Part shown: positions 10,852 to 20,494 of the stretch, piece by piece
Position numbering within the stretch: the first letter of the stretch is position 1
Layout: the number at the start of each line of letters is the position of its first letter
From: Acidobacteriota bacterium
GTDB lineage: Bacteria; Acidobacteriota; Terriglobia; 20CM-2-55-15
Assembly: GCA_022821265.1 (NCBI GenBank)
Contig: JAJEDW010000243.1
Coordinates: 1 to 43,556, forward strand
Direction: 5' to 3'
DNA: 43,556 nucleotides
Made by a program: the position numbers and the translations under genes
The notes under the pieces: model-generated
The model's input: only the letters and a program-made list of their open reading frames with translations
Databases searched by the model: none
What the model was told of the DNA's origin: nothing

Positions 10852-10911
10852 GTGGCCACTCGGCCCGACGTGTCGGGGACAAGATTGCAACCATACTTGC
10901 GGAGGAATTCA

Positions 10912-13900
10912 ATGAAGACGTCAACGATCGCCCTTGCGCTGCTTCTGGTCGCTTCGCTGGCCACGTCCGCGGCCGGCCAGGCCAGCTTCGCCACCGCCAG
11001 CGGAACCGTGACGGACGCGACGAACGCGGTGATTCCGGGCGTCTCCGTGGTCGCACTGGACACGGCCACCGGCGTCGAGACCGAGGCGGTGACCAACGCG
11101 GCCGGAGCGTACAACTTCGCCGCGCTGCAGCCGGGCACCTACACGTTCAGCGCGTCGCTTCCCGGTTTCCAGACCTCCAACGTGACCGACGTCCGGCTGG
11201 GAACGGCCGTCCAGGTGCGCGTGGACTTCGAGCTGGAAGTCGCCGCCGTGGCCACGGCCGTCGAGGTTTCGGTCTCGGCCGACCAGTTGCTGCTGGAATC
11301 GAGCCCCTCGGTGGGAGACGCGCTCGAGCAGAACGAGGTGGCGAGCCTGCCCCTGGTCACCGGCGACGTGCTCGACCTGGTCCGCGTCATGGCTGGCGTC
11401 AACACGACATTCAATGACGTGTTCGCGGCCGAGGGCACGACGTTCGCCGGGGTCAGCGCCCAGAACATCAACGTGTCCCGGGACGGCCTGACCGTGAACG
11501 AGCAGCGGTGGCCGAACGGCATCGACGCCTCGACGCGCCTGAACCCGGACCTGGTGGGCGAGATGCGGCTGATCCTGACCCCCGTGGACGCCGAGAAGGG
11601 CCGCGGCAGCGGCCAGGTGGAGATCACGACCCGTTCCGGCGGCAACGAGTACAACGCCGCCCTCGTATACAACGTGAAGAACTCCGCCATCGACGCCCGG
11701 TCCTGGCTGGAAAACCGGGACGACGTCGTCCAGGACTGGGCCAACAAGCACCAGTACACGATCAGCGCGGGCGGCCCGATCCGCCGGGGCCAGACGTTCT
11801 TCTTCGCGCTGTGGGACCACCAGATCGCCAACTTCCGCAATACGCCGAACCCCATCGTCCTGACGCCCTGCGCGCGGAACGGGATCTTCCGCTACTACGA
11901 CAACTGGAACAACGGCAACGCACTGCAGGTCCCGACGGGCGGCGGTACGCCGTCGATCGCCGTCGTCGACTCCGCCGGGAACCCCATGGCCCCGGCCACC
12001 AACCCCGACGGGACCCCGCACAACGGCATCCTGCGTTACGCCTCCGTGTTCGGTCCGCTGCAGAACATTCCTTCGGCGCCGGACTGCTCCGACGCCCTCG
12101 TCGACACCGGGAACCCCTGGGACCTCAACCGCGACCGCGACGGCAGCGGGTACCTCGACGGGCTCCTGTCGGCGATGCCGGAGGTGAACAACTACGACAC
12201 GGGCGACGGCCTCAACACGGCCGGACATCGCTGGACCCGCAGCTACGAGGGCGACGACAACCTGTTCGGCATCACCGACGATTCGATGCGGACGCAGATC
12301 AACCTGAACGTCGACCACATCTTCAACCCCGACCACAAGGTCCAGGTCGCGTACACGTACGAGTGGGACTGGTCGGACGAGGACATCGCGCAGTGGCCCA
12401 ACGGGTACCGGGGGCGCAACGACCGGCGGCCGCAGGTTCTGGCCGTCAACTTCGTCTCGACGCTGAATCCCAGTCTCGTCAACGAGGCCCGCTTCGGAAT
12501 GTCGCGGACGGGCGTCAACCGGGTGGCCGCCATCGACCGCGAGCAAACGCGCGAGGACGCGCTGTCCGTGTTTCCCACGGCCGCCAACGGCCTGCCCGTG
12601 ATCGCGGAGTTCGGGCAGGGCGAGGTGGACTTCACAGGCGCGCTGGTCTGGAGCACGCGAGGCTTCGAGGCTTTCACGGCGCGGGACACCAGTCCGCGCT
12701 GGAGCTTCGGCGACACGATGAGCTGGACCACGGGCCGGCACTCGTTCCGGTTCGGCGGCACGTTCATCGTCGCCAACTCCAAGACCGACAACCTCGGCGA
12801 GGTGGGTGGCAACACCGGCAACCCGGGCTCCTACTACCCGACGGCCGAGGGCGGCATGACGTCGAACTCCATCATCACGAGCCTCGGGAACGGCAACGCC
12901 GCGTTCGCGACGGGGAGCAGCCCCGAACCCGGAGTCCTGCAGGGAGCCAACGGCACGGGCAATCAGGGGCGGATGGAAGACCTGCTGGTCGCGCTGTCGG
13001 GGTCGCTGGCCAACACGAGCCAGTACCGCTTCGTGAACACCGTCGAAGGGGCCGTGTCCGGCGAGTGGAACGACCCGTTCAGCGAGTTCAACTCCGTGCG
13101 CGACACGCACCAGAACGAGTTCAGCACCTTCTTCAAGGACGACTACAAGGTCAGCGACAACCTGACGCTGAACCTGGGCATTCGCTGGGACTACTACGGC
13201 GTGCCGTACGAGGAAAACGGCCTGACCGGCATCCTGGAGGACGGCAGCGCCGGACTGTTCTCGATCTCGGGCCGCAGCTTCGACACGTGGCAGACGCCCG
13301 GCGTCCGGGCCGCCCCATCGAAGCTGATCTTCGTCGGCCCGAACTCGCCCAACCCGCACCTGTCCGCGTACAAGCGGGACCTGAACAACTTCGGTCCCGC
13401 GGTGGGATTCGCCTACAGCCTGCCGTGGTTCGGCCGCGACCGTACGACCATCCGCGGCGGATACCAGGTGTCCTACCAGGGCGGCGGCCGCGGCGACGTG
13501 GTCGGCGACCTCCTGACGCTGACCCCGGGCAGCGGTTATCGGGCGGAGTTCGAGGGTCCGGCCGGCGGCGAGTACTTCGACTACGAGGACGTGCTCAACG
13601 GCGTCGGGATTCCGGTCAACCCACCGGTACCGCCGATCACCGACATCCCCTTCACGGACCGCGACAGCCAGTTCAACACTTTCGATTCGAACCTGGTGTC
13701 GCCCTACATCCAGAACATCACGTTCGCGGTGACCCACGCCGTGAACAGCCGGCTGACGCTGGACGCCCGCTACGTCGGCACGCTCGGCCGGAAGCTGTTC
13801 GGCAACATCAACCTCAACGAGGAGAACTTCCTCTTCAACGGCCTGCTGCAGGCCTTCGACGCCGCCCGGCGCGGCGGCGAGGCCGGATTGCTGGACCAGA

Positions 13901-15033
13901 TCTTCTACGGGATCAACATGGGCACCGGCCGGACGGGGATGGACCCCGGCGCGCGCTCGGGCGCCGAGATCGTGCGCACGCACCCGGCGCTCCGCAACAA
14001 CCTCGCCCGGGGACTCTACGAAGGTCTGGCCAACTCGCTCAGCGAGTTGAACTACTCGAACGGGCTCAATCCCGGACTCCCGGCCATCGGGTCGGGCGAG
14101 AAGGGCGGCGTCCTCCGGGTGAACATGCCGGAGAACTTCATCCATCCGAACCCGCAGTTCGGCACCACGAACCTGCAGACCAACATCGGTCACAACAACT
14201 ACCACTCGTTCCAGGGGCAGGTCACCCTGCGCCCGACCTACGGCGTCAACCTGCAGGCCAGCTACACGTGGTCGAAGAACCTGGGCGTTTCCGGCGGATT
14301 CACGAGCCCCTTCGACCGGTCCCGCGACTACCGCGAGTTGCGCGGCCGCCGGCATGCGTTCAACACCTACGGAACGTTCCAGCTTCCCATCGGACCGGGT
14401 CAGTTGATCGCCGGGAACAGCTCGGGATTGGCGGCGCGGCTCATCGAAGGCTGGGAGATGAGTTGGATCTTCTTCGCGGGCAGCGGCATCCCCATCTCCG
14501 TCGTCAACAGGGACATGCTCTATGCCAGCGGCGCGGCGGACCTGGTCGGCACGTGGGACGCGTTCGACGGCTCGGCCTACGTGTGGGAGGACGGCGCCCG
14601 GACCGGCGACTTCTTCGGCGGCCGGTTCGAGCGGACGCGCGATCCGCAGTGCTTGAACTCGGCGATCGTGCATCCGTCGCTGCAGTTCCGGTGCAACAGC
14701 AACGCGATCGTGGATTCCACGACGGGCGACATCGTGCTCCAGCACCCGCTTCCCGGAGAGTTCGGGAGCTTCGGCCGGAACAACATCTCGGGCCTGGGCA
14801 TCTGGTCGCTCGACATGTCGATGGCCAAGCGGGTCCAGATCAGCGAGGGCGTCAGCATGACGATCCGCGTGGACTCGACCAACATTCTCAACCACCCGCA
14901 GCCGATCGGCGCCTCCGGTTTCTTCGCGACCGAGGGCCCGGTCATGGACGTCAACGGTTTCTCCCCGTTCGGTTCGCTCGGGAGCAAGCAGGGGCGCCGG
15001 GAGTTTCAGTTGAAGGCGCGCGTGGACTTCTAG
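10912..15033 (+). CDS. TonB-dependent receptor, Oar-like, with N-terminal carboxypeptidase-regulatory (plug-preceding) domain
   Basis: GGAGGA RBS before ATG 10912, signal peptide, GTVTDATNAVIPGVSVVALDTATGVE, beta-barrel segments, terminal aromatic-rich strand ending in RVDF. Confidence 0.88.
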   Translation: MKTSTIALALLLVASLATSAAGQASFATASGTVTDATNAVIPGVSVVALDTATGVETEAVTNAAGAYNFAALQPGTYTFSASLPGFQTSNVTDVRLGTAVQVRVDFELEVAAVATAVEVSVSADQLLLESSPSVGDALEQNEVASLPLVTGDVLDLVRVMAGVNTTFNDVFAAEGTTFAGVSAQNINVSRDGLTVNEQRWPNGIDASTRLNPDLVGEMRLILTPVDAEKGRGSGQVEITTRSGGNEYNAALVYNVKNSAIDARSWLENRDDVVQDWANKHQYTISAGGPIRRGQTFFFALWDHQIANFRNTPNPIVLTPCARNGIFRYYDNWNNGNALQVPTGGGTPSIAVVDSAGNPMAPATNPDGTPHNGILRYASVFGPLQNIPSAPDCSDALVDTGNPWDLNRDRDGSGYLDGLLSAMPEVNNYDTGDGLNTAGHRWTRSYEGDDNLFGITDDSMRTQINLNVDHIFNPDHKVQVAYTYEWDWSDEDIAQWPNGYRGRNDRRPQVLAVNFVSTLNPSLVNEARFGMSRTGVNRVAAIDREQTREDALSVFPTAANGLPVIAEFGQGEVDFTGALVWSTRGFEAFTARDTSPRWSFGDTMSWTTGRHSFRFGGTFIVANSKTDNLGEVGGNTGNPGSYYPTAEGGMTSNSIITSLGNGNAAFATGSSPEPGVLQGANGTGNQGRMEDLLVALSGSLANTSQYRFVNTVEGAVSGEWNDPFSEFNSVRDTHQNEFSTFFKDDYKVSDNLTLNLGIRWDYYGVPYEENGLTGILEDGSAGLFSISGRSFDTWQTPGVRAAPSKLIFVGPNSPNPHLSAYKRDLNNFGPAVGFAYSLPWFGRDRTTIRGGYQVSYQGGGRGDVVGDLLTLTPGSGYRAEFEGPAGGEYFDYEDVLNGVGIPVNPPVPPITDIPFTDRDSQFNTFDSNLVSPYIQNITFAVTHAVNSRLTLDARYVGTLGRKLFGNINLNEENFLFNGLLQAFDAARRGGEAGLLDQIFYGINMGTGRTGMDPGARSGAEIVRTHPALRNNLARGLYEGLANSLSELNYSNGLNPGLPAIGSGEKGGVLRVNMPENFIHPNPQFGTTNLQTNIGHNNYHSFQGQVTLRPTYGVNLQASYTWSKNLGVSGGFTSPFDRSRDYRELRGRRHAFNTYGTFQLPIGPGQLIAGNSSGLAARLIEGWEMSWIFFAGSGIPISVVNRDMLYASGAADLVGTWDAFDGSAYVWEDGARTGDFFGGRFERTRDPQCLNSAIVHPSLQFRCNSNAIVDSTTGDIVLQHPLPGEFGSFGRNNISGLGIWSLDMSMAKRVQISEGVSMTIRVDSTNILNHPQPIGASGFFATEGPVMDVNGFSPFGSLGSKQGRREFQLKARVDF

Positions 15034-15058
15034 TCCGCGCGTACGCCGATGATCGCCG

Positions 15059-15105
15059 AGCCGGGCCCGTGATGCGGACCATCGCATCGCGGGTCCGGCT
15101 TTCTT
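15059..15105 (+). terminator. Rho-independent terminator of the TonB receptor gene
   Basis: 18-bp stem AGCCGGGCCCGTGATGCG / CGCATCGCGGGTCCGGCT (two G-U wobbles), 6-nt loop GACCAT, followed by TTCTT. Confidence 0.8.
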
Positions 15106-15107
15106 GA

Positions 15108-16952
15108 ATGGTGTTCCGCACCCATCGCGCTTCGCAACGAATCGCACGCCGCGTGTTGCTCGCCGCCGGGGTGGTTTGTCTGACTGTGGGCGGGCCGTCG
15201 AGCCGTGCTCAAGACGCGCCCCGCGGCCTCCGCATCATCGTCGTCGACAGCGAGGCCGAAGCCCTTCGTTTGGCGGGCGAGATCCGCGAAGGCGGCTCGT
15301 TCGCGTTGTTCGCCGCCCGCCACTCGACGGACCCCTCGGCCGTGCGCCAGGGAATCCTGGGCCGGTTCGTGATCGAGGATCTCCGGGCCGAGTATCACGC
15401 CGCGCTCGCCGGCCTGCCCGCCGGCGCCGCCACCGATCCCATCCCCGTGGAGGACGGCTTCTCCCTCCTCGCATGGATGACGCCCGAAGATGAGGCCTGG
15501 GTCGCTCGCAGAGACCGGGGAATCGTGGCGGCCGGCGAAGGCCGCTACGACGAGGCGGAGCGCATATTCGCGATTGCCCTCGCCGAGGCCGAGGCGGCCG
15601 GCGTGGAGGATCTCCGTCTCGGCGAGAGCCTCGGGGACCTGGCCGAACTCCGGCGGCTGCAGGGCCGCGCGGACGAGGCCGCGCCGCTGCTGGAGCGGAC
15701 CTTGCGCGTTCTGGAACCGCTGCTCGGGCGGAGTCATCCGGGCCTCACCGCGCCGCTGAACGACCTGGCGGAGATCTACCGGATGCGCGGCGAGGCAGAC
15801 CGCGCCACGGCCACGCTCCGATTGGGCGCATCCGGCACGGGCAACCCGGCCGCGTTGTCCGAATCACTCGACGTCCTCATGGAGGTCCTGGCGGCCGGTT
15901 TGACGGCCATGGACGAACCCGAGGCGCGCATCCGTCACCTCGCAGACGTCGTCCTCAGGGCGTCGGTCGCGGAACGCCTGCCGGCGGCCGTCGGCGGCAT
16001 CCTGACCACGGCCGGTTTGACCTCGGCGGCCCGACTCGTTCTGGACCGGGCGGTGGAGCGGTTCCCCGATTCACGACGCCTCCACTCCGAGCGCGCGGCG
16101 CTGGCGCTCCGGCTCGGTTCGATCGACGCGGCGATCGCGGACTACGAGCGGGCCCACGAACTCGACGGCGCGTTCCCGCCGGCGGCCCGGATTCACGCGG
16201 GAATCGGAGACGCCTGGATGGAACTCTCGCGGGGCGAGGACGCGTTGACGGCCTATGGCCGGGCCGAAGCGCTGGATTTGGGAAACGGGGTCGTCCACGT
16301 CCGGATCGGCCACGCCCTGGCGCGTCTCGGACGGCACGAGCAGGCGCTCGACGCATACGCGCACGCCATCGACCTGGATCCCGCCCTCGCCGAGGCGCAT
16401 GCCGGCGCGGCGGAATCGGACCTGCGCGCGAATCGATTCGACGCCGCGGCCGCGGCCGCCCGCCGCGCGGTTGCGGCCGGCGGCGCCGACCGCAGGATGT
16501 GGTACCTGCAAGGGCTGGCGCTCGTCCGGGCCGGGCGTCCGGAGGCCGGGCGGGACGCGATGGCCGAATACGAGCGGCTCGGCGCCGAAGCACGAAGCCG
16601 GGAATCCCGGCTCGTCGCAACGGTCGTGGCCGCCCGCCGCGCCGTCGAGGCTCACGGCGAAGGAGACAGCGCGGGCGCCATCCATATTCTGGAAGGCGCG
16701 ACCCGGGCGGCGCCCGAGGCCCTCCGGCTGCGCTTGACGCTCGGCCTCATACAACTGGAGTCGGGCCGCTACGATGACGCCGTCCGCACGTTCGAGCGGA
16801 TGAGGGACGCGGGCCAGGGTGACGATTCCCTCGTCCAGTGGAGCCTGGCCCGCGCGCACCGGGGACGGGGGGACACGGCGGCCGCCCAGCGGCACGAAGC
16901 CCTGTTTCTGGAACGGGTCCTCGTCGAGTTGGGAACCCACGCGGATGGTTGA
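15108..16952 (+). CDS. TPR protein with N-terminal degenerate parvulin-like domain
   Basis: LRIIVVDSEAEALRLAGEIREGGSFALFAARHSTDPSAVRQGILGRF aligns with the N-terminus of the 6931-9075 product; TPRs downstream. Confidence 0.72.
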   Translation: MVFRTHRASQRIARRVLLAAGVVCLTVGGPSSRAQDAPRGLRIIVVDSEAEALRLAGEIREGGSFALFAARHSTDPSAVRQGILGRFVIEDLRAEYHAALAGLPAGAATDPIPVEDGFSLLAWMTPEDEAWVARRDRGIVAAGEGRYDEAERIFAIALAEAEAAGVEDLRLGESLGDLAELRRLQGRADEAAPLLERTLRVLEPLLGRSHPGLTAPLNDLAEIYRMRGEADRATATLRLGASGTGNPAALSESLDVLMEVLAAGLTAMDEPEARIRHLADVVLRASVAERLPAAVGGILTTAGLTSAARLVLDRAVERFPDSRRLHSERAALALRLGSIDAAIADYERAHELDGAFPPAARIHAGIGDAWMELSRGEDALTAYGRAEALDLGNGVVHVRIGHALARLGRHEQALDAYAHAIDLDPALAEAHAGAAESDLRANRFDAAAAAARRAVAAGGADRRMWYLQGLALVRAGRPEAGRDAMAEYERLGAEARSRESRLVATVVAARRAVEAHGEGDSAGAIHILEGATRAAPEALRLRLTLGLIQLESGRYDDAVRTFERMRDAGQGDDSLVQWSLARAHRGRGDTAAAQRHEALFLERVLVELGTHADG

Positions 16953-17769
16953 AGACATGGCCGCGCAATGCCGAACGCACACGCTCGCCGTCGATCCGCA
17001 GATCCTCGCTTTCGCGGCCGCGCTGGTCCTTGCGGTAACGGTGACGGCCCCCGCTCAGGACTCCCCGCCCCGCGGCTTCCGCGACGACATCGAAACGATC
17101 GCTTTCGAACGGGTCAACCAGGTGCGCGCGGAGCTGGGTTTGGGCGCGCTGGCGCCCGATCCGGCCCTCACGGCGATCGCTCGCGTCCACAGCCGGGACA
17201 TGCTGGAGCGGGACTACCTGGGGCACGTCGATCGGGAAGGCCGGGGTCCCGCGGAACGGGCCGGCGCGGATCATCGCCGGCTCGTGGGCGAGGTGTCCGA
17301 GAACGTGTGGAGCGCCGTGTTTCCGGAAAGCAGGAGCCCGAACGACGTGGCCGTCCGCATCGTCGACGCGATGATCGCGAGTGCGGGCCACCGGCGCAAC
17401 ATGCTCGCGCCGGAACTGACGCACCTGGGACTGGGCGTCGACTCCGCGCCGGGCCGCACCGGCGGGATCGAGTATCGGGCCACGCAGTTGTTCGCGGCCG
17501 TGGCCGCGTACCTCGAGGAACCGGCGCCCGAGCGGCTGATTCGCGGCCGTTCGGTGGCGTTCTCGCTCGATGGGCCGGACGGCGGCCCATCCGGCATGGA
17601 GTTCTTCGACTTGTGGTCACCCTCGGAGCAACGCGTCGTGTTCGGTCCGGCCGGCCTCGTTCTGGCCCGGCTCTCCGGCGATGCGGGGCCCTACCGGTTG
17701 CGCTTCTACCGTCCCCTCGAAGGGAACAGTTACCAGGTCTTTCTCGGGCCCTCCGTCGTCCTGGAATGA
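16945..17769 (+). CDS. CAP/SCP-domain (PF00188-type) exported protein
   Basis: NQVRAELGLGALAPDPALTAIARVHSRDML...GHVDREG...SENVW...SAGHRRNMLAPELTHLGLGV; start overlaps the upstream stop (ATGGTTGA). Confidence 0.85.
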   Translation: MVEDMAAQCRTHTLAVDPQILAFAAALVLAVTVTAPAQDSPPRGFRDDIETIAFERVNQVRAELGLGALAPDPALTAIARVHSRDMLERDYLGHVDREGRGPAERAGADHRRLVGEVSENVWSAVFPESRSPNDVAVRIVDAMIASAGHRRNMLAPELTHLGLGVDSAPGRTGGIEYRATQLFAAVAAYLEEPAPERLIRGRSVAFSLDGPDGGPSGMEFFDLWSPSEQRVVFGPAGLVLARLSGDAGPYRLRFYRPLEGNSYQVFLGPSVVLE

Positions 17770-17810
17770 ACCGACGCGACGGTTCGCTGCGGTTCCCGTC
17801 GACGGTTTGT

Positions 17811-17840
17811 TTGACGCCGACTCGCCGGTGTAGTTACATT
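17811..17840 (+). promoter_or_regulatory. Putative sigma70-type promoter upstream of the TPR-ankyrin gene
   Basis: TTGACG (17811-17816), 18-nt spacer, TACATT (17835-17840). Confidence 0.4.
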
Positions 17841-17911
17841 CGGGGTCGTTGGGACCGCTCGACGCGCGGCGTCGTCAAGCCGGCCGATCCGATTCCGCCG
17901 GACGAATTCCC

Positions 17912-20494
17912 ATGAAACCCGCACGGAAACACCCGGAACGCACGCTCCCGGCGAGCGCCCTCGTCGTGGTCCTGTTCTCGACGCCGGGAGCCGCGACGGC
18001 CCAAATCCCGGACGCCGGCGGCGCTTCCCTCGTCACCGAAGCGGAATCCGAGCTTGCGGCGATCATCGGAATCCAGGACGAAACCGATCCGTCCCGGCTT
18101 CTGCGCCTCGTCGAAGATTTCGAGAGGACCCATCCGGACGGCGAGTATCGCCATCTGGCGCTCAGGATGCGTTGGCAGGCGATCCGGGAATCGGGGGCCG
18201 GTCCGGACGCCGTCATCGACGCGGCCCGCGAGGCGCTCGCCGCGCAGGATCGCTTCCTGAACGAGAGCGCGCCCGTTTCGAACACCGTGGCCTACGACCT
18301 CGGCAACCAGGAAGCGCTCTTCCACGGCTCGATCGCGGACGCTTTCGTCGCTCTCGGCGACGGACGGCGCGCCGTCGACAGCGCCGAGCTCGGCCTGGCC
18401 GCCGTGGACCGTTCATGGGATCGGTACGTTCGGGACAATCCCGCGGGCGGTCCGGACTCCGGCGGCGCCCGCGAACTCCGGGATCGGATGCTGCGGAACT
18501 TCCTGGAGATCCTCGTTCAGGGATACCAGGACGCCGGTGACGGCGACAGGGTGATCGATTACGGTCGACGGTATCTGGCCGTCGCGCCGGACGACGTCCG
18601 GATGCTGTTGTACGTGTCGGGGCTGATGGCGCAGCGGCCGCCTCGGGACGGCTCGCTGGCCCAACACCTGGCGGCTGCCGAGAGATACGCCGCGAGCGCG
18701 CTTCCGAGAGTCGAAGCACTCGCGGACGTCGGCGAGGCGCAGAAGACGTCCCTGCTGTCGGGAGCGCACCTGACGTTGGGCATCGTGTGGGCGCAACAGG
18801 GGAAACTGGACGCGGCGGTGGAGTCCCTGGCCCAAGCCGTCACGCTCAACAGCGGTCAGCGCCAGGCGCGCACGATCCTCGAGAACGTCTACGCCGCCCG
18901 GCACGGTTCCCTCGACGGACTGGACGACTACGTCCGGAACCTGGACCCGGGTCGAAACTCTTCGGCCTCGGAATCATCCGCGAACTCGACGGAACGCGCC
19001 CGGCCGGCGGATGGACGCACAGTCCCCATCCCCGCCGAACGGCCGGTTGCCGAGGCCGCGAAAGCCGGCGACCGCGCGCGCGTCCGCCGACTCGTCGCGT
19101 CGGGAGCGGACGTCGACACGCCGACGGCGGACGGGTCCACGCCCGTCGTTTGGGCCGTCTACAATTTCGACGCCGAGACGGCCGCCGACCTGGTCGCGGC
19201 CGGCGCCGACGTCAACGTCCCCAACGACTATGGCGTCACGCCGCTGCTCCAGGCGGCGCGCACCGGTGACGCCCGGATGACGGCGCTGCTTCTCGACGCG
19301 GGCGCCGACCCGGAGCGGGCGCATCCGGAAGGCGAGACGCCCTTGATGGCCGCCGCGCGCGCCGGGAGCGTTCGATCCGTCCGCCGACTCATCGACCGCG
19401 GCGCCGACGTGAACGCCGTCGGCGGCGTCGGGGACCAGACCGCGTTGATGTGGGCCGCCGCGGAAGGCCATGCCGACGTCGTCGATACGCTGCTCTTGGC
19501 GGGGGCGGATCCCGATGTCCAGGCCCGCGTCACGTCGCTGGCGACTCGCCGGAACGTCGATTTCCCGACCGGGGGATTCACGGGGTTGATGTGGGCGGCG
19601 AGAAATGGCGACGACGAGACCGTGCGGCGCCTGGCCGACGGGGGCGCGAACCTCGATCTCCAGAACGGCGACGGGGCCTCGGCGACCATGATCGCGATCT
19701 ACAACGATCGCTTCGACACGGCGCGGACGCTCATCGAGCTCGGCGCCGGCGTCCACGACGGATCGTTGTTCACCGCCGTCGAGATGCGCCGGGGCACGAC
19801 CGACCAGTACGCGTTCGACGGTTCGCGATTGCGGCCCGACCACCCGAACGAGCTGACGGCGCTGGACCTGATCCGGCTCCTCCTGGAGCGCGGCGCCAAT
19901 CCGCACCGATGGTTCACGGGGCAGTTCCACTCGACGTCCATGCCCAACAGCGACCGTTTCAGCAGCACGCCGTTCCTGCGCGCGGCGTTCGCGGCCGACG
20001 TCGAAGCGCTGAAGGTCTTCGTCGACCACGTGTCCGACCTGGATGCGATTCCCGTCGTTCCCGACGACTTGTGGTGTCACGACGTGGCGACCGGACTCCT
20101 GGCGTTGTCCTGCAATCCACACCCGGGCCGAACCGCGACGATGCTTGCGATCACCGGCGGCCGCGGACCCGACGTGACAGGCGGTCCGGCGTATTTCCGC
20201 GAGGGCGACGTCCCCTATCGCGAGCCGGGGAGCCGCCGTCCCGAAGACGCGCTGAGGGTCCTGCTCGAGGCCGGCGCGAGTCCCGATTCCGCCGCGCCCG
20301 GCGGCGCAACGTTGCTGCACCAGGCCGTCCGCGCCGGCAGCCTCGGGATGATCCGCACGCTGGCCCGCTTCGGCGCCGACCTGGAACGGACCGACGACGA
20401 CGGTCTCACGGCGCTCGAGGTCGCGGAGAACGGAGGCGAGCCTCTCCGCGACGCCTGGGCGCTGCTGGGCGATCTGATGGGGCGGGCGCGATGA
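17912..20494 (+). CDS. Exported protein with N-terminal helical/TPR-like region and C-terminal ankyrin repeats
   Basis: N-terminal signal peptide and LRLVEDFERTHPDGEYRHLALRMRWQAI; ankyrins such as DGSTPVVWAVYNFDAETAADLVAAGADVNVPNDYGVTPLLQAAR. Confidence 0.82.
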   Translation: MKPARKHPERTLPASALVVVLFSTPGAATAQIPDAGGASLVTEAESELAAIIGIQDETDPSRLLRLVEDFERTHPDGEYRHLALRMRWQAIRESGAGPDAVIDAAREALAAQDRFLNESAPVSNTVAYDLGNQEALFHGSIADAFVALGDGRRAVDSAELGLAAVDRSWDRYVRDNPAGGPDSGGARELRDRMLRNFLEILVQGYQDAGDGDRVIDYGRRYLAVAPDDVRMLLYVSGLMAQRPPRDGSLAQHLAAAERYAASALPRVEALADVGEAQKTSLLSGAHLTLGIVWAQQGKLDAAVESLAQAVTLNSGQRQARTILENVYAARHGSLDGLDDYVRNLDPGRNSSASESSANSTERARPADGRTVPIPAERPVAEAAKAGDRARVRRLVASGADVDTPTADGSTPVVWAVYNFDAETAADLVAAGADVNVPNDYGVTPLLQAARTGDARMTALLLDAGADPERAHPEGETPLMAAARAGSVRSVRRLIDRGADVNAVGGVGDQTALMWAAAEGHADVVDTLLLAGADPDVQARVTSLATRRNVDFPTGGFTGLMWAARNGDDETVRRLADGGANLDLQNGDGASATMIAIYNDRFDTARTLIELGAGVHDGSLFTAVEMRRGTTDQYAFDGSRLRPDHPNELTALDLIRLLLERGANPHRWFTGQFHSTSMPNSDRFSSTPFLRAAFAADVEALKVFVDHVSDLDAIPVVPDDLWCHDVATGLLALSCNPHPGRTATMLAITGGRGPDVTGGPAYFREGDVPYREPGSRRPEDALRVLLEAGASPDSAAPGGATLLHQAVRAGSLGMIRTLARFGADLERTDDDGLTALEVAENGGEPLRDAWALLGDLMGRAR

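Noticed and set aside
10912-15033. SusC/SusD-type polysaccharide utilisation locus
   Set aside because: Receptor is Oar-like and no SusD-like lipoprotein, glycoside hydrolase or lyase is present nearby
10921-15147. 1408-aa antisense ORF and 1199-aa alternate-frame ORF across the TonB receptor gene
   Set aside because: Shadow ORFs of high-GC codon bias: composition dominated by R/G/V/H with no recognisable domains, while the sense frame encodes a complete TonB receptor
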